A stretch of DNA of 20,392 bases from a virus. Positions within the stretch are counted from its first letter, which is position 1. Every line of letters starts with the position of its first letter. Under the pieces are notes generated by a model. That model was not told where the DNA came from. It saw only the letters and a list, made by a program, of their open reading frames with translations, and made no database searches. The position numbers and the translations under genes were made by a program. Below are positions 6,711 to 15,931 of this stretch, piece after piece. The stretch lies in the IMG/VR virus record IMGVR_UViG_3300046011_009311, positions 1-20,392 of that record; one strand, 5' to 3'.

Positions 6711-7835
6711 ATGGCTGTATATAAACTATTTCCTACTCAAGACGCCACTCTATATTCTGCTTATCCTACAATGAACACAGGGTTAGATGCTATTTTAGAA
6801 GCATCTAATAAACTCGGTTTAGATGGGACCCCGGATGTATCTAGATATTTAATTCAATTTGACACAAACGAAATTCAAGATGTCATTAACAATAAAATAT
6901 CTGGAGATAGTTATGCTGTTTATTTAAAAAACTTTATAGCAGAAGCTCAAGGTCTTAATCAATCTACAAAATTAGAAATTCGCCCTATTGCTCAAGGATG
7001 GAATAATGGTACTGGGTATACTTTAGATTCCCCCATTGTTACCGATGGAGCTTCTTGGGGATTTTCCTCATTTTCAGGCTCAAACCCATGGCTTTTAAGT
7101 GGTAGCAATTCAGGAGGAACATATACAAGTTCATTCAATTCAACTTACACTACCCAAGGTGGTGGTAACTGGTATACTGCTTCAAATTATTTAGTTACTG
7201 AATCTTTTGCTTTACGTGATGTAAAAGATATTGAAATTAATACTAGTAATACTGTAAATGCTTGGTATAGTTCATCTATTCCAAATTATGGTTTTTTAGT
7301 TAAACTTACAGGTTCACAAGAATTTAATACAAGTGAATATATTCAACCTATATTTAAATTTTATAGTGTTGATACAAATACAATATATCCTCCAACTTTA
7401 GAATTTAGATGGAGAGACTACACAACAGTATTAACTGGATCAGCTACAGGAAGTATAGTTTCAACTTCCAATATTAAAATGTCTCTAGCTGAAAATCCTG
7501 GTGTTTTTTTTCCTGAAAGTGTAAATAGATTTTACATTAATGTAAGTCCATTATATCCTACTAGAACATATCAAACATCATCTTTATACACTAATTTAAA
7601 TTATTTACCAACTGCTTCATACTATGCAATAAAAGACTTGGATACTAACGAGTATGTTGTTAACTTCGATAACAATTATACTCAAATTAGTGCCGATTCA
7701 ACTGGTAATTATTTTGATGTTTATATGAGTGGTTTAGAACCTGAAAGATATTATAAAATCCTAATTAAATCCATCATCCAGGGTTCTACAATAATATATG
7801 ATGATAGCTATTACTTTAAAGTTATTAACGGATGA
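6711..7835 (+). CDS. Baseplate or tail structural protein with DNRLRE-like domain
   Basis: 374 residues, beta-rich. Residues about 5-235 resemble the DNRLRE-type beta-sandwich found in surface-attached and tail proteins: a QDATLYSAYPTMNTGLDAIL start, an SRYLIQFD strand, LEIRPIAQGWNNGTG, a W-rich GASWGFSS segment and NYGFLVKLTGSQE near 195-207. The order (DAT-x-Y, R-x-L-I-x-F-D, W, then NYGF-L-x-K) is the basis for the call. A second beta domain (about 245-374), ending in a YYKILIKSIIQGS strand pair, could be fibronectin-like. No signal peptide or catalytic residues are seen. It lies between gp6 and the giant tail protein and overlaps the next gene by ATGA, so a peripheral wedge or fibre-attachment role is likely, perhaps binding sugars; the binding is speculative. 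Confidence 0.6.
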   Translation: MAVYKLFPTQDATLYSAYPTMNTGLDAILEASNKLGLDGTPDVSRYLIQFDTNEIQDVINNKISGDSYAVYLKNFIAEAQGLNQSTKLEIRPIAQGWNNGTGYTLDSPIVTDGASWGFSSFSGSNPWLLSGSNSGGTYTSSFNSTYTTQGGGNWYTASNYLVTESFALRDVKDIEINTSNTVNAWYSSSIPNYGFLVKLTGSQEFNTSEYIQPIFKFYSVDTNTIYPPTLEFRWRDYTTVLTGSATGSIVSTSNIKMSLAENPGVFFPESVNRFYINVSPLYPTRTYQTSSLYTNLNYLPTASYYAIKDLDTNEYVVNFDNNYTQISADSTGNYFDVYMSGLEPERYYKILIKSIIQGSTIIYDDSYYFKVING

Positions 7836-8194
7836 GTGAAAGCGTAAACTTACAAAAACAAGTATATGATAAAAGACAATATACTAAAGTTATAGATACG
7901 TCTTTTAAAGAATTAGGTGTTCAAACTGTTCAAGAAAGAATAGCAGTACAACCAACTACTGAAGAGTTCTTTGGCCTTTACAATGAACTTTTTTATAATA
8001 TACCCGAATTAGGCGCAACTAATTCACACGAATATTTGATTAAAACAAGTAGTGAATATATTAATTTTGATGCAAACCAAGAAGAAATAACTGCTTTGCA
8101 GGATGAAATTGCTCAATTAAGAACAGATTTACTTGATGCTCAAAGACAAATAGTAGAATTGCAAACAGGAACAACATTAGCTAATCCACAATAA
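7832..8194 (+). CDS. Small protein with C-terminal coiled coil, probable baseplate component
   Basis: 120 residues. The middle contains EEFFGLYNELFYNIPELGAT followed by SHEYLIKTSSEYINF, a segment I have the impression of seeing in other phage tail clusters but cannot name. Residues about 78-110 are a good coiled coil with heptad-spaced Ile/Leu (ITALQDEIAQLRTDLLDAQR). The start overlaps the preceding gene (ATGA) and the stop overlaps the giant tail gene (TAATG), a tight three-gene coupling. A trimerising adaptor between the preceding protein and the giant protein is plausible from this position, but function is not established. Confidence 0.7.
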   Translation: MSESVNLQKQVYDKRQYTKVIDTSFKELGVQTVQERIAVQPTTEEFFGLYNELFYNIPELGATNSHEYLIKTSSEYINFDANQEEITALQDEIAQLRTDLLDAQRQIVELQTGTTLANPQ

Positions 8195-11100
8195 TGGCAG
8201 CAGAAATTGTACAAATAGACACCCAAAACTTTACTTCACAAACTTATGGAGGTCAAGATACAAATTTAATATCTACTTTTGAAGTAAATACATCTTTATC
8301 TTCAAGTAGTTATATTGAATATTTTGTGTACGATAATAATCAAAATATATTATCTACAGATTACAATTTTACCCAATACACAGTTTTAGCTGATGGTCAA
8401 TCAGCTGGATCAAATAATACTGTTTCTCAAATTATAATTGATCCTGAAAAATCATTAATTAACAGTGGTTTTGATCAAGGAGAATACATTACATACTTTA
8501 ATTTCTTTAATAAACAAATCGGTTCAGAACTTCAACAACTTTATATTGTTGAAATTTCATCTGATCGTACTGAAATTCGTTTAGATAGTACTTCATTAAC
8601 CGATTTAGATATAGTTGAACAAGCTAATTCTTTAATTCAACAAAGGGAAGATAGCCCATATTTTTTAGATTTTTATCTTAATTTTGGAGACAATCAATTA
8701 GCTATTGCTAATAATATCCAATTAGATAATCAAGATCCTACTAACCCAACTATATTAATTAAATTATACGAGGCATTACCTGAAGAATTTGATGTTAATT
8801 CTACTTTATGGGTTGTAACTTTAGTTGAAGAACCTATAGCATATCAAGTTACTTTCCCTTTAGAGCCTATAGAAATATTAGATACAGTTAATTTAAAAGG
8901 TCCTAATTTTAATCTAGAATTAAAAGACCAAATTAATAATTCTACAGTATCTTTAGATTATACCGCTTTAACAACTACTTCATTAACCAGTTCCTACAAC
9001 CAATTAAGTAGTTTACTTGAAGAAAAAGAAATAGATATTAATATAGATTACACAGATTTTAATGAGTTTGTTCATTTTAGTTCTGTTGAAGCTCGTTTAG
9101 AAAATTTTTATTATAAAATGAGCTTATTAGAAGATTATTCTTCTTCTATTGCTGTTTTAAACACTACTACAAACAATGATCCAAGTGCTAGTCTTGCGGT
9201 ATATGAATCTTTAATAAATAATGTCATAACTAATTTTGATGGTTACGAATATTACTTATACTATAATAGTGGTTCATGGGCTTGGCCAAAAACAACATCC
9301 CAACCCCCATATCAATTAGCTACAACAGGAAGTGCTTTAGTTACTAATTGGTACGCTAATATTTCTCTTTCCGCTTCTAATTTTGATAACACTAACCAAA
9401 ATAATCTTTACTATTCAATCCCAGAATATTTAAGAAATGATTCATTAAATGACCCATACCAAATGTTTGTGGAAATGATGGGTCAATTCTATGATAATAT
9501 TTGGATTTACTATAAAGATGTTACTCAAAAATATAACGCAGATAACCGTTTAGAATATGGTGTTTCAAAAGATATAGTAGCCGATGCTATACGTGATTTT
9601 GGAATTAAATTATATCAAAATAATTTCTCAAACGACGATTTATATACTGCATTTTTAGGTTTAACTCCTGGTGGGGCTTTATTTCCGTTCTCTAATATTA
9701 CAGGTTCACTTCCAACACCAAGTGGATTTGAGTATATTAATACTTTAATATCTGCCTCTAACGATTATATGCCGTTAGATGACGTAAATAAGTCGCTATA
9801 TAAACGCATCTATCATAACCTGCCGTACCTATTGAAGGCAAAAGGTACATTACCTGGTCTGCGCACTTTAATTACCTCATATGGTATTCCTGATACAGTA
9901 TTAAGAATTAATGAGTTTGGAGGTAAAGATAAATCAAACACAAACGATTGGGATGATTGGGAAAATGTATTTAATTATGCCTATTATAGTACTGGAAGTA
10001 ATTTACTTGCTACAAATTGGGTTCTTAACTCAAATTGGAATTCGGCAAATAACGTTCCTGCTACTTTAGAATTTAGATTTAAAATTCCAAGCCTGTCTAC
10101 TATAAGTGGATCCTCAGGAGTAAATCTTTGGAATACAAATACAAATGCTAGAATTAGATTACGATATACTGGTTCTGGACTTACAACAGGCTCATATTCA
10201 GGTTCAATTATTGATCCATATTACCAATATGCTACTTTAGACTTTTCCCCAGATTTTTCTGGGAATCCATCTCTTTCAGCAAGTGTGTATTTACCATTTG
10301 CAAATGAAGGATGGTGGTCAGTAATGGCTACTCGTAATGGAACTAATTTTACTTTATATGCAGGGAACAATGTTTATGAAGGAGGTGAAAATGGAACTCA
10401 ATTAGGATTCTATGCTACTTCTTCTACAACCGTAAGTAGCACCCCTTGGACCTCAGGAAATGCCTCTCGATTTACTCAATTTGGTGGGGCAATATATTTC
10501 CAAGAGATACGTTATTATAATACCGTATTAAGTGAAAGTGTATTTAAGGATTATATTATGAATCCTTCTTCAACTGAAGGAAATTCAATTAATAGTTCTC
10601 CTAACCAACTTGTATTTAGATTACCTTTAGGAAATGAATTATATACTGGATCTATTTCAGTACACCCTAAAATTACAGGATCTTGGACTACAACTAGTTC
10701 ATTTGTTGGAAATAGCAGTGCTTCATTTACTTTAACTCCAACATTTGTTCCTAATACAGAATATTTCTTTTTAGATCAACCTGTAGTTGGTATTAAGAAT
10801 GCTGTATCTGATAAAATACGAGTAGAAAATAGTGTTATACCTTCCGGAAACACTTTATCTCCATTTAGATCATTAGCACAAAATTTAGCAGCTAGTCAAA
10901 GCTATACTGCAAATACTAATTTACTTGAGGTAGCATTTGCACCACAAGATGAAATTAATGATGATATTATATCTCAAATTGGGTATTTTAATATAGGTGA
11001 ATATATAGGTGATCCAAGACAACGCTCATCCTCAGCTACTTCATATCCTGATTTAGATCGTTTACGTAACGAATATTTCCAAAAATATACTTCAAACTAT

Positions 11101-14100
11101 GACTTGAACGATTATATTCGTTTGATCAAATATTTTGATAACTCGTTATTTAAAATGATCAAAGACTTTGTACCTGCACGTACAAGTCTTGCTTCGGGTG
11201 TTGTTATTAAACAAACACTTTTAGAAAGAAATAAATACCCACAACCTCAAGTAGATATAAATTCTACAATATCATATTATGGAAGTGGCTCTACAAATAA
11301 TATCCCATTTAATTTCCAAGATATTTCAGTTTCTGGTACTGTAGCCCCACAATGGAACGCTTACCAACCAGGAACTATAGAAAATTTTAGTGGTGGTGCT
11401 GGAGGTACATTTGAAATGTTTAATGGAGTTGATACTTCACCATATGGTCCTAATGGATTAGGTCCTGAAAATATTTATTTTGTTACTCAAAGTTGGTATG
11501 AAAATATCCAAACTATTTCAGGTTCAGTATTAGTATTACATGATTCTCAAGATGAATTTTATGATGGTGAATTTAGCGGATCTAATATAACTGTTACTAC
11601 ACAAAGCTTAGCTCAACCATATCCTTTAGATTTAGTTGAAGCCAATTATAATATTATAATATATTCCATGCCTTTATGGGATTTACCTTTACAACAAATT
11701 AGTTCAACTTATTTGTCATTTCTTCAAAATGAAGTTATTCCAAGTCAATATACAGATCCTGATGTTGGAGATTTAGTTGTAATAGCTCCTTACCCATATA
11801 AACAAGATACTGTTCCTTCTAATCCATTTGTAAAGATAAATAAAGTAGATCTTAATGGAACTGACTTTGAAATCCCTTTAGGACAATTAAATCAACTTAT
11901 CATTAAAAATCTTCCTTATACTATTATAGGAATTTCAGAATTTACTAACCATTATTTATATCAATTAGCCCCAAATTCAGTAGCTGCAACTATATCAACC
12001 TCAGGTCCTTTACCTACAGAAATTAAAAATTATAGAGTTAGTGCTTCTAGAACTACTTCTCTTACAGTTAATAATGGAAATAATGTAAGAGCAATTTATG
12101 ATACTTCCCTATATAATCCTAACAATTATTACACTGCTTCTAATGGTTATTATACGGTTGATACTATACCTAATGTAGAACTTTCACTTACCATGAGTGG
12201 TACTGCAATAGCTACTGGGGCTACAGCTGAAATGGTTTTATTTTATAAAATAACAGGATCAGATGTAGGTCAAGCTGCTCAAACTATTGATACCTCTACT
12301 TCATATATTGTAACTACTGGAACCCCAATAAATTTTGTCTATTCAGGAACCTTTTCTGTGGGTACAGGTCCTTCAGTTCATCCGTATTGGATTCCATTAT
12401 TTAACTTACCTGAGGGGATTTTATCTCCAGGTGCTAGTTTATTTACTGAAATCCAAAATAACAATGATTTTTATACTGGAAATCTTCAAATAACAGGTTT
12501 AAATATATCTGTAAATCAAAAATTCCCAAATACGGCTTCTAATTCTACTTCTGTAATATTTGAACCGTATATAGCACTTCCTAATTATTATAATAGTAAT
12601 TATAATCCTTTAATTAACAATGCTGAATTAGAAAGATTAAGCTCTACTTACCAAGCAGTAGATTATTCCTCAGGTATAACTACTCCAACTAACTATTTAC
12701 AATTAATTAGTGGAAGTGCACTTAAAGCTGCTGTTCAAGATTCAAATTATACTTCAAAACGAGTAATTTATCCTCGTTATAATGGAAGTAAATCTACATC
12801 TCAATACTTAAATGTTTGGACCCCTGGCGATTTAGGAACATATGGAAAATTACCTTCTGTAGATAGTTTAAAAACAGCAGTAGCATATTGTGATGGTATA
12901 GGAGGATGGCCCCCAGAAAAAATGAACGCATCTGCAATATTTGTTAGATACTTAATTAAATCTGATGGAACTGTAATTGTTCCTAATACAACAGAAAATT
13001 CTCTTTATGATATACAAGGTAACTTTGAATCAGGAGAAAATATGTTAATCCAATATAAATCTACAGGAAACCAAGTTTCAGCCCTCAGAAAAGTAATTCG
13101 AGGAGGATCAGGAATTGAACCTATTTTGTATACTCAATATGGTCAAGCTCCATCTGCTTCTTGGAATACTACTATGAGTTTTGAAGATATAACCCCTTCC
13201 CCAGGAGGAAGTGTAGGAAATTATTCAGTTTCTTATAAAACTACAGGTGTATTTGCTTCAATCCCAGCTAACACTAACACTAAAATTTTATTTAATAATG
13301 TAGTTTATGGAAGTGTTAGCCTAGTAAGTAATTCATACACTATTCCTCTTTCTGCAGTAAATGAAGGTGTTTCTTTAAAATTAAGTTCTAAACTTCAATA
13401 TGTTAATTTAACTGGGGGTGTTGTGAATCTTACAGTAAAAATGTATAAAAATTCTACTTCTTGGTACAGTGAAGATTATACTATCCCTGCAAATTCACTC
13501 ACAGGAAATATAGATTTTCTTAACAAAGCTATTCCTCTACTCAACCCAGCAATATTTACTAATGGAGATCAACTTTCTATCTATGTATTTTGGTCTTCTC
13601 CTACAGGTGCTACTTCACCATTTTCAGTTGGAGGAAGTCTTATCGTTTCCCAATATCCAGCTTATACTAATCCAGTAACTTCTTCTGGTGCTAATTCTAT
13701 ATGGGGTTGGCCTAATAAATCTAGTTATCCAAATGTTATTACTTCTTCAAATCCTACCTTAACTCAATTGTATGGAGATGAAAATGTTAAAATGACTGAT
13801 ATTATTGGTTCTGGATTCAATAATATATCATTACCATGGTCATTAGAATATGGAGATGAATTTAGATTTGAAGGAAGAGAAGACTATACTTATCAAGTAA
13901 CCAAAATATTTGCCCCATATACTACTGGATCAGGAGATAGAGTATCTCAAACAGGTTCTCTTGAAATCCATTTCAACCAACCTCTTCCAGTCTCAGCTTC
14001 AACTTCGAATTTTAATCTAGATCATTTTATTATTAGAAGATATGTTGATAATCCCTCGCAAATAGTAATGGAAGGATTTAAACCAAATAATTCTCAAGGA

Positions 14101-14196
14101 CCATATATTGTACGACCTGAATATGTATCACCTGAGCTAAATAAATCAATTGATCAATTTATTTTAGATCTCACGCAGAAAGGGTTGTTATCATAA
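8194..14196 (+). CDS. Giant (2000-residue) baseplate/tail protein with LamG-like domain
   Basis: The largest gene in the window. Conserved-looking core segments are separated by beta-rich inserts. Residues 410-470 hold FVEMMGQFYDNIWIYYKDVT; residues 536-569 hold YKRIYHNLPYLLKAKGT and ITSYGIPDTVLRINEFGG, a motif I associate with phage tail/baseplate proteins (NLPxLLKxKGT...YGIP). Residues about 610-795 form a LamG/concanavalin-like jellyroll (LEFRFKIPS start, GWWSVMATRNGTNFTLYAG, IYFQEIRYYN end). Residues 953-1016 hold a second core block (DYIRLIKYFDNSLFKMIKDF, then VPARTSLASGVVIK). The last 130 residues look like another conserved end (LPWSLEYGDEFRFEGRE). By position after gp6 it may occupy the place of T4 gp7 (1032 aa) with added lectin-like domains; that equivalence is inference. 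No frameshift is seen across the 6 kb. Confidence 0.75.
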   Translation: MAAEIVQIDTQNFTSQTYGGQDTNLISTFEVNTSLSSSSYIEYFVYDNNQNILSTDYNFTQYTVLADGQSAGSNNTVSQIIIDPEKSLINSGFDQGEYITYFNFFNKQIGSELQQLYIVEISSDRTEIRLDSTSLTDLDIVEQANSLIQQREDSPYFLDFYLNFGDNQLAIANNIQLDNQDPTNPTILIKLYEALPEEFDVNSTLWVVTLVEEPIAYQVTFPLEPIEILDTVNLKGPNFNLELKDQINNSTVSLDYTALTTTSLTSSYNQLSSLLEEKEIDINIDYTDFNEFVHFSSVEARLENFYYKMSLLEDYSSSIAVLNTTTNNDPSASLAVYESLINNVITNFDGYEYYLYYNSGSWAWPKTTSQPPYQLATTGSALVTNWYANISLSASNFDNTNQNNLYYSIPEYLRNDSLNDPYQMFVEMMGQFYDNIWIYYKDVTQKYNADNRLEYGVSKDIVADAIRDFGIKLYQNNFSNDDLYTAFLGLTPGGALFPFSNITGSLPTPSGFEYINTLISASNDYMPLDDVNKSLYKRIYHNLPYLLKAKGTLPGLRTLITSYGIPDTVLRINEFGGKDKSNTNDWDDWENVFNYAYYSTGSNLLATNWVLNSNWNSANNVPATLEFRFKIPSLSTISGSSGVNLWNTNTNARIRLRYTGSGLTTGSYSGSIIDPYYQYATLDFSPDFSGNPSLSASVYLPFANEGWWSVMATRNGTNFTLYAGNNVYEGGENGTQLGFYATSSTTVSSTPWTSGNASRFTQFGGAIYFQEIRYYNTVLSESVFKDYIMNPSSTEGNSINSSPNQLVFRLPLGNELYTGSISVHPKITGSWTTTSSFVGNSSASFTLTPTFVPNTEYFFLDQPVVGIKNAVSDKIRVENSVIPSGNTLSPFRSLAQNLAASQSYTANTNLLEVAFAPQDEINDDIISQIGYFNIGEYIGDPRQRSSSATSYPDLDRLRNEYFQKYTSNYDLNDYIRLIKYFDNSLFKMIKDFVPARTSLASGVVIKQTLLERNKYPQPQVDINSTISYYGSGSTNNIPFNFQDISVSGTVAPQWNAYQPGTIENFSGGAGGTFEMFNGVDTSPYGPNGLGPENIYFVTQSWYENIQTISGSVLVLHDSQDEFYDGEFSGSNITVTTQSLAQPYPLDLVEANYNIIIYSMPLWDLPLQQISSTYLSFLQNEVIPSQYTDPDVGDLVVIAPYPYKQDTVPSNPFVKINKVDLNGTDFEIPLGQLNQLIIKNLPYTIIGISEFTNHYLYQLAPNSVAATISTSGPLPTEIKNYRVSASRTTSLTVNNGNNVRAIYDTSLYNPNNYYTASNGYYTVDTIPNVELSLTMSGTAIATGATAEMVLFYKITGSDVGQAAQTIDTSTSYIVTTGTPINFVYSGTFSVGTGPSVHPYWIPLFNLPEGILSPGASLFTEIQNNNDFYTGNLQITGLNISVNQKFPNTASNSTSVIFEPYIALPNYYNSNYNPLINNAELERLSSTYQAVDYSSGITTPTNYLQLISGSALKAAVQDSNYTSKRVIYPRYNGSKSTSQYLNVWTPGDLGTYGKLPSVDSLKTAVAYCDGIGGWPPEKMNASAIFVRYLIKSDGTVIVPNTTENSLYDIQGNFESGENMLIQYKSTGNQVSALRKVIRGGSGIEPILYTQYGQAPSASWNTTMSFEDITPSPGGSVGNYSVSYKTTGVFASIPANTNTKILFNNVVYGSVSLVSNSYTIPLSAVNEGVSLKLSSKLQYVNLTGGVVNLTVKMYKNSTSWYSEDYTIPANSLTGNIDFLNKAIPLLNPAIFTNGDQLSIYVFWSSPTGATSPFSVGGSLIVSQYPAYTNPVTSSGANSIWGWPNKSSYPNVITSSNPTLTQLYGDENVKMTDIIGSGFNNISLPWSLEYGDEFRFEGREDYTYQVTKIFAPYTTGSGDRVSQTGSLEIHFNQPLPVSASTSNFNLDHFIIRRYVDNPSQIVMEGFKPNNSQGPYIVRPEYVSPELNKSIDQFILDLTQKGLLS

Positions 14197-14205
14197 TATT
14201 TATTA
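14196..14205 (+). promoter_or_regulatory. Candidate late regulatory motif, variant copy ATATTTATTA (copy 4)
   Basis: Begins on the last base of the giant gene's stop codon, 27 bases before ATG 14233, in the largest intergenic gap of the window (36 bases). It differs from the exact 10-mer at one position. A further TATAATAC string at 14209-14216 lies in the same gap. Weaker than the other three copies. Confidence 0.35.
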
Positions 14206-14232
14206 CATATAATACACCAATAATAAAACACA

Positions 14233-14898
14233 ATGGGATATTTAAATAACCAAGTCGTAACAGTTGATGCGATTTTAACAAATAAAGGTAGAGAACTTTT
14301 AGCAAAAAATGACGGTTCATTCCGCATTACACAATTTGCTTTAGCAGATGATGAAATTGATTATACATTATATAATCCAACTCATCCATCTGGATCTTCA
14401 TTTTATGGTGAAGCAATTCAAAATATGCCTTTACTTGAAGCCTTTCCAACTGAAACCCAAATCATGAAATATAAATTAGCTACTCTACCACGTGGAACAG
14501 CTAAATTACCTGTACTTGATTTAGGCTATTCTGCAATTACCTTAGTACAAGGAGCTTCACTTGCAGTTACTCCTCAAACATTAAATTATTTAGGTAATAA
14601 TCAAACCTTTGAAACTAGTGGTTACTCAGCTACCATTTCTGATGTTCGTCTATTTAATACATTTACCGGAATTGGTATTAACACTCCAGCAGCAACTGCA
14701 GCTAATGCTTCAGTTACTTCAACTACTACGCTTGGAACTAATGTGTCAGTAACAGTAATTGGTTCTCAAATTAATTTACGTGCAACTACAGTAAATACAT
14801 TATTTGGCTCAAATACTCAATTAACTGCTACATTAACTGTTGTAGGTTTAGACAGTGGTGCTCGCCTAACAATCCCAGTTACAATTAATCAAAACTAA
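14233..14898 (+). CDS. Probable tail/baseplate structural protein, unknown family
   Basis: 221 residues in two parts. Residues 1-105 carry conserved-looking sequence: VDAILTNKGRELLAKNDGSF, then FALADDEIDYTLYNPTHPSG, then AIQNMPLLEAFP and YKLATLPRGTAKLPVL. I have the impression that this combination occurs in structural proteins of environmental myophages but cannot give a family name. Residues about 110-221 are a Thr/Val/Ala-rich beta domain (SVTVIGSQINLRATTV, LTATLTVVGLDSGARLTIPV), possibly Ig-like. There is no signal peptide. It is the first gene after the variant motif and begins a set of four peripheral tail genes. The ATG was chosen because upstream bases are non-coding and MGYLNNQVVTVDA starts the conserved part directly. 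Confidence 0.65.
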   Translation: MGYLNNQVVTVDAILTNKGRELLAKNDGSFRITQFALADDEIDYTLYNPTHPSGSSFYGEAIQNMPLLEAFPTETQIMKYKLATLPRGTAKLPVLDLGYSAITLVQGASLAVTPQTLNYLGNNQTFETSGYSATISDVRLFNTFTGIGINTPAATAANASVTSTTTLGTNVSVTVIGSQINLRATTVNTLFGSNTQLTATLTVVGLDSGARLTIPVTINQN

Positions 14899-14912
14899 TT
14901 AAAATATAAACA

Positions 14913-15926
14913 ATGGCATTTAAAAGATTTGATCCTGAAGATTTTGTAGTAAGTACGGATTCTATTACTTCTACATTGTGGTCAACTGGAACCCCAACTT
15001 TGACACAATTTTTTACATCTTCAATTCAAGAAGCAGGATCTTCTGGTAATTATTATTTAAGTGTTTACCAAACATCTTCCACTCTTACTTCAGCAGAAAT
15101 TCAATTCGATGTTGTTTATGCTGATATTTTAGGTAGTGGAAGTGAATTATATAATACCGCGGTACCTGAAAATTCTTATACTAAAACAATGTATGGTCAA
15201 TACCGTTCATTAATTTTAGAAGATGAAAATGCAAATTTTGTTTTTGGAACAGGTAATAATGTTGTTACAGCTTCAAACTTTTGGGTTCTTTCTGTTGAAA
15301 GAGCTAGATATAAACAATCACTTTTCCCTGGATCTTTAAATTTAAAAATTTCTGGATCTGGTGGTATTATTAATTTAACAGACAATTCTCTTGATAACCC
15401 AGTAAGTGTATTTATTGGTTCAACTCGTGTTTACCAATTAATTTCAGGTTCAAATGGTACAGCTGGTTCATTACCAAATAGTGGGTATGTAGCAGGATCG
15501 GGTTCATATGGTTTAGTCTTCCCAGATTTAGGAACTATAATGCTAAACCCAACAGCAATATCTCAATCTATTAAAGTATCTCCTAGCCGTTCAAATAATG
15601 CTGATGGATTTAATAATAGAAAATTATATGAATCTATTAAATTAGGATCTTCATTTGCATTAAATTCTCAAGAAAATGTCACTTCAGATTATGTATTTGT
15701 TAGAGCACGTAACTCTGAATTTAATTATTCAGAAAACCCATCATTTATTTCGGGTTCAACTGGAGAAGTAATTTATAGTAATTTCATTAATCAACCACAA
15801 GTTTATATTACAACTGTGGGAATGTATAATGATAGTAATGATTTATTAGCAGTTGCTAAAATGTCACGCCCATTATTGAAAGACTTTACAAAAGAAGCTC
15901 TTGTACGAGTTAAACTAGATTTCTAA
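14913..15926 (+). CDS. Fibre-like structural protein A (paralogue of the next gene)
   Basis: 337 residues, beta-rich, Ser/Thr/Gly-rich, no enzymatic motif. Its C-terminal domain (residues about 265-337, SEFNYSENPSFISGS to VRVKLDF, containing TTVGMYNDSNDLLAVAKMSR) aligns with residues 244-318 of the following gene. The central parts also share an order: a PGSLNLKISGSGGIINLTD strand pair, then a YGLVFPDLGTIMLNP strand. The two are therefore related along most of their length. A TATAAACA string abuts the ATG. Placement among tail-peripheral genes suggests an adhesin, whisker or fibre-network component; the actual structure is unknown. Confidence 0.65.
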   Translation: MAFKRFDPEDFVVSTDSITSTLWSTGTPTLTQFFTSSIQEAGSSGNYYLSVYQTSSTLTSAEIQFDVVYADILGSGSELYNTAVPENSYTKTMYGQYRSLILEDENANFVFGTGNNVVTASNFWVLSVERARYKQSLFPGSLNLKISGSGGIINLTDNSLDNPVSVFIGSTRVYQLISGSNGTAGSLPNSGYVAGSGSYGLVFPDLGTIMLNPTAISQSIKVSPSRSNNADGFNNRKLYESIKLGSSFALNSQENVTSDYVFVRARNSEFNYSENPSFISGSTGEVIYSNFINQPQVYITTVGMYNDSNDLLAVAKMSRPLLKDFTKEALVRVKLDF

Positions 15927-15931
15927 AATGA

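Noticed and set aside
7504-7511. Run of eight T bases that could cause slippage
   Set aside because: The reading frame is continuous on both sides and encodes a sensible protein, so no programmed frameshift is indicated.
15197-15385. Open frame on the minus strand
   Set aside because: It is antisense to the fibre-like gene at 14913 with no start context or protein features.
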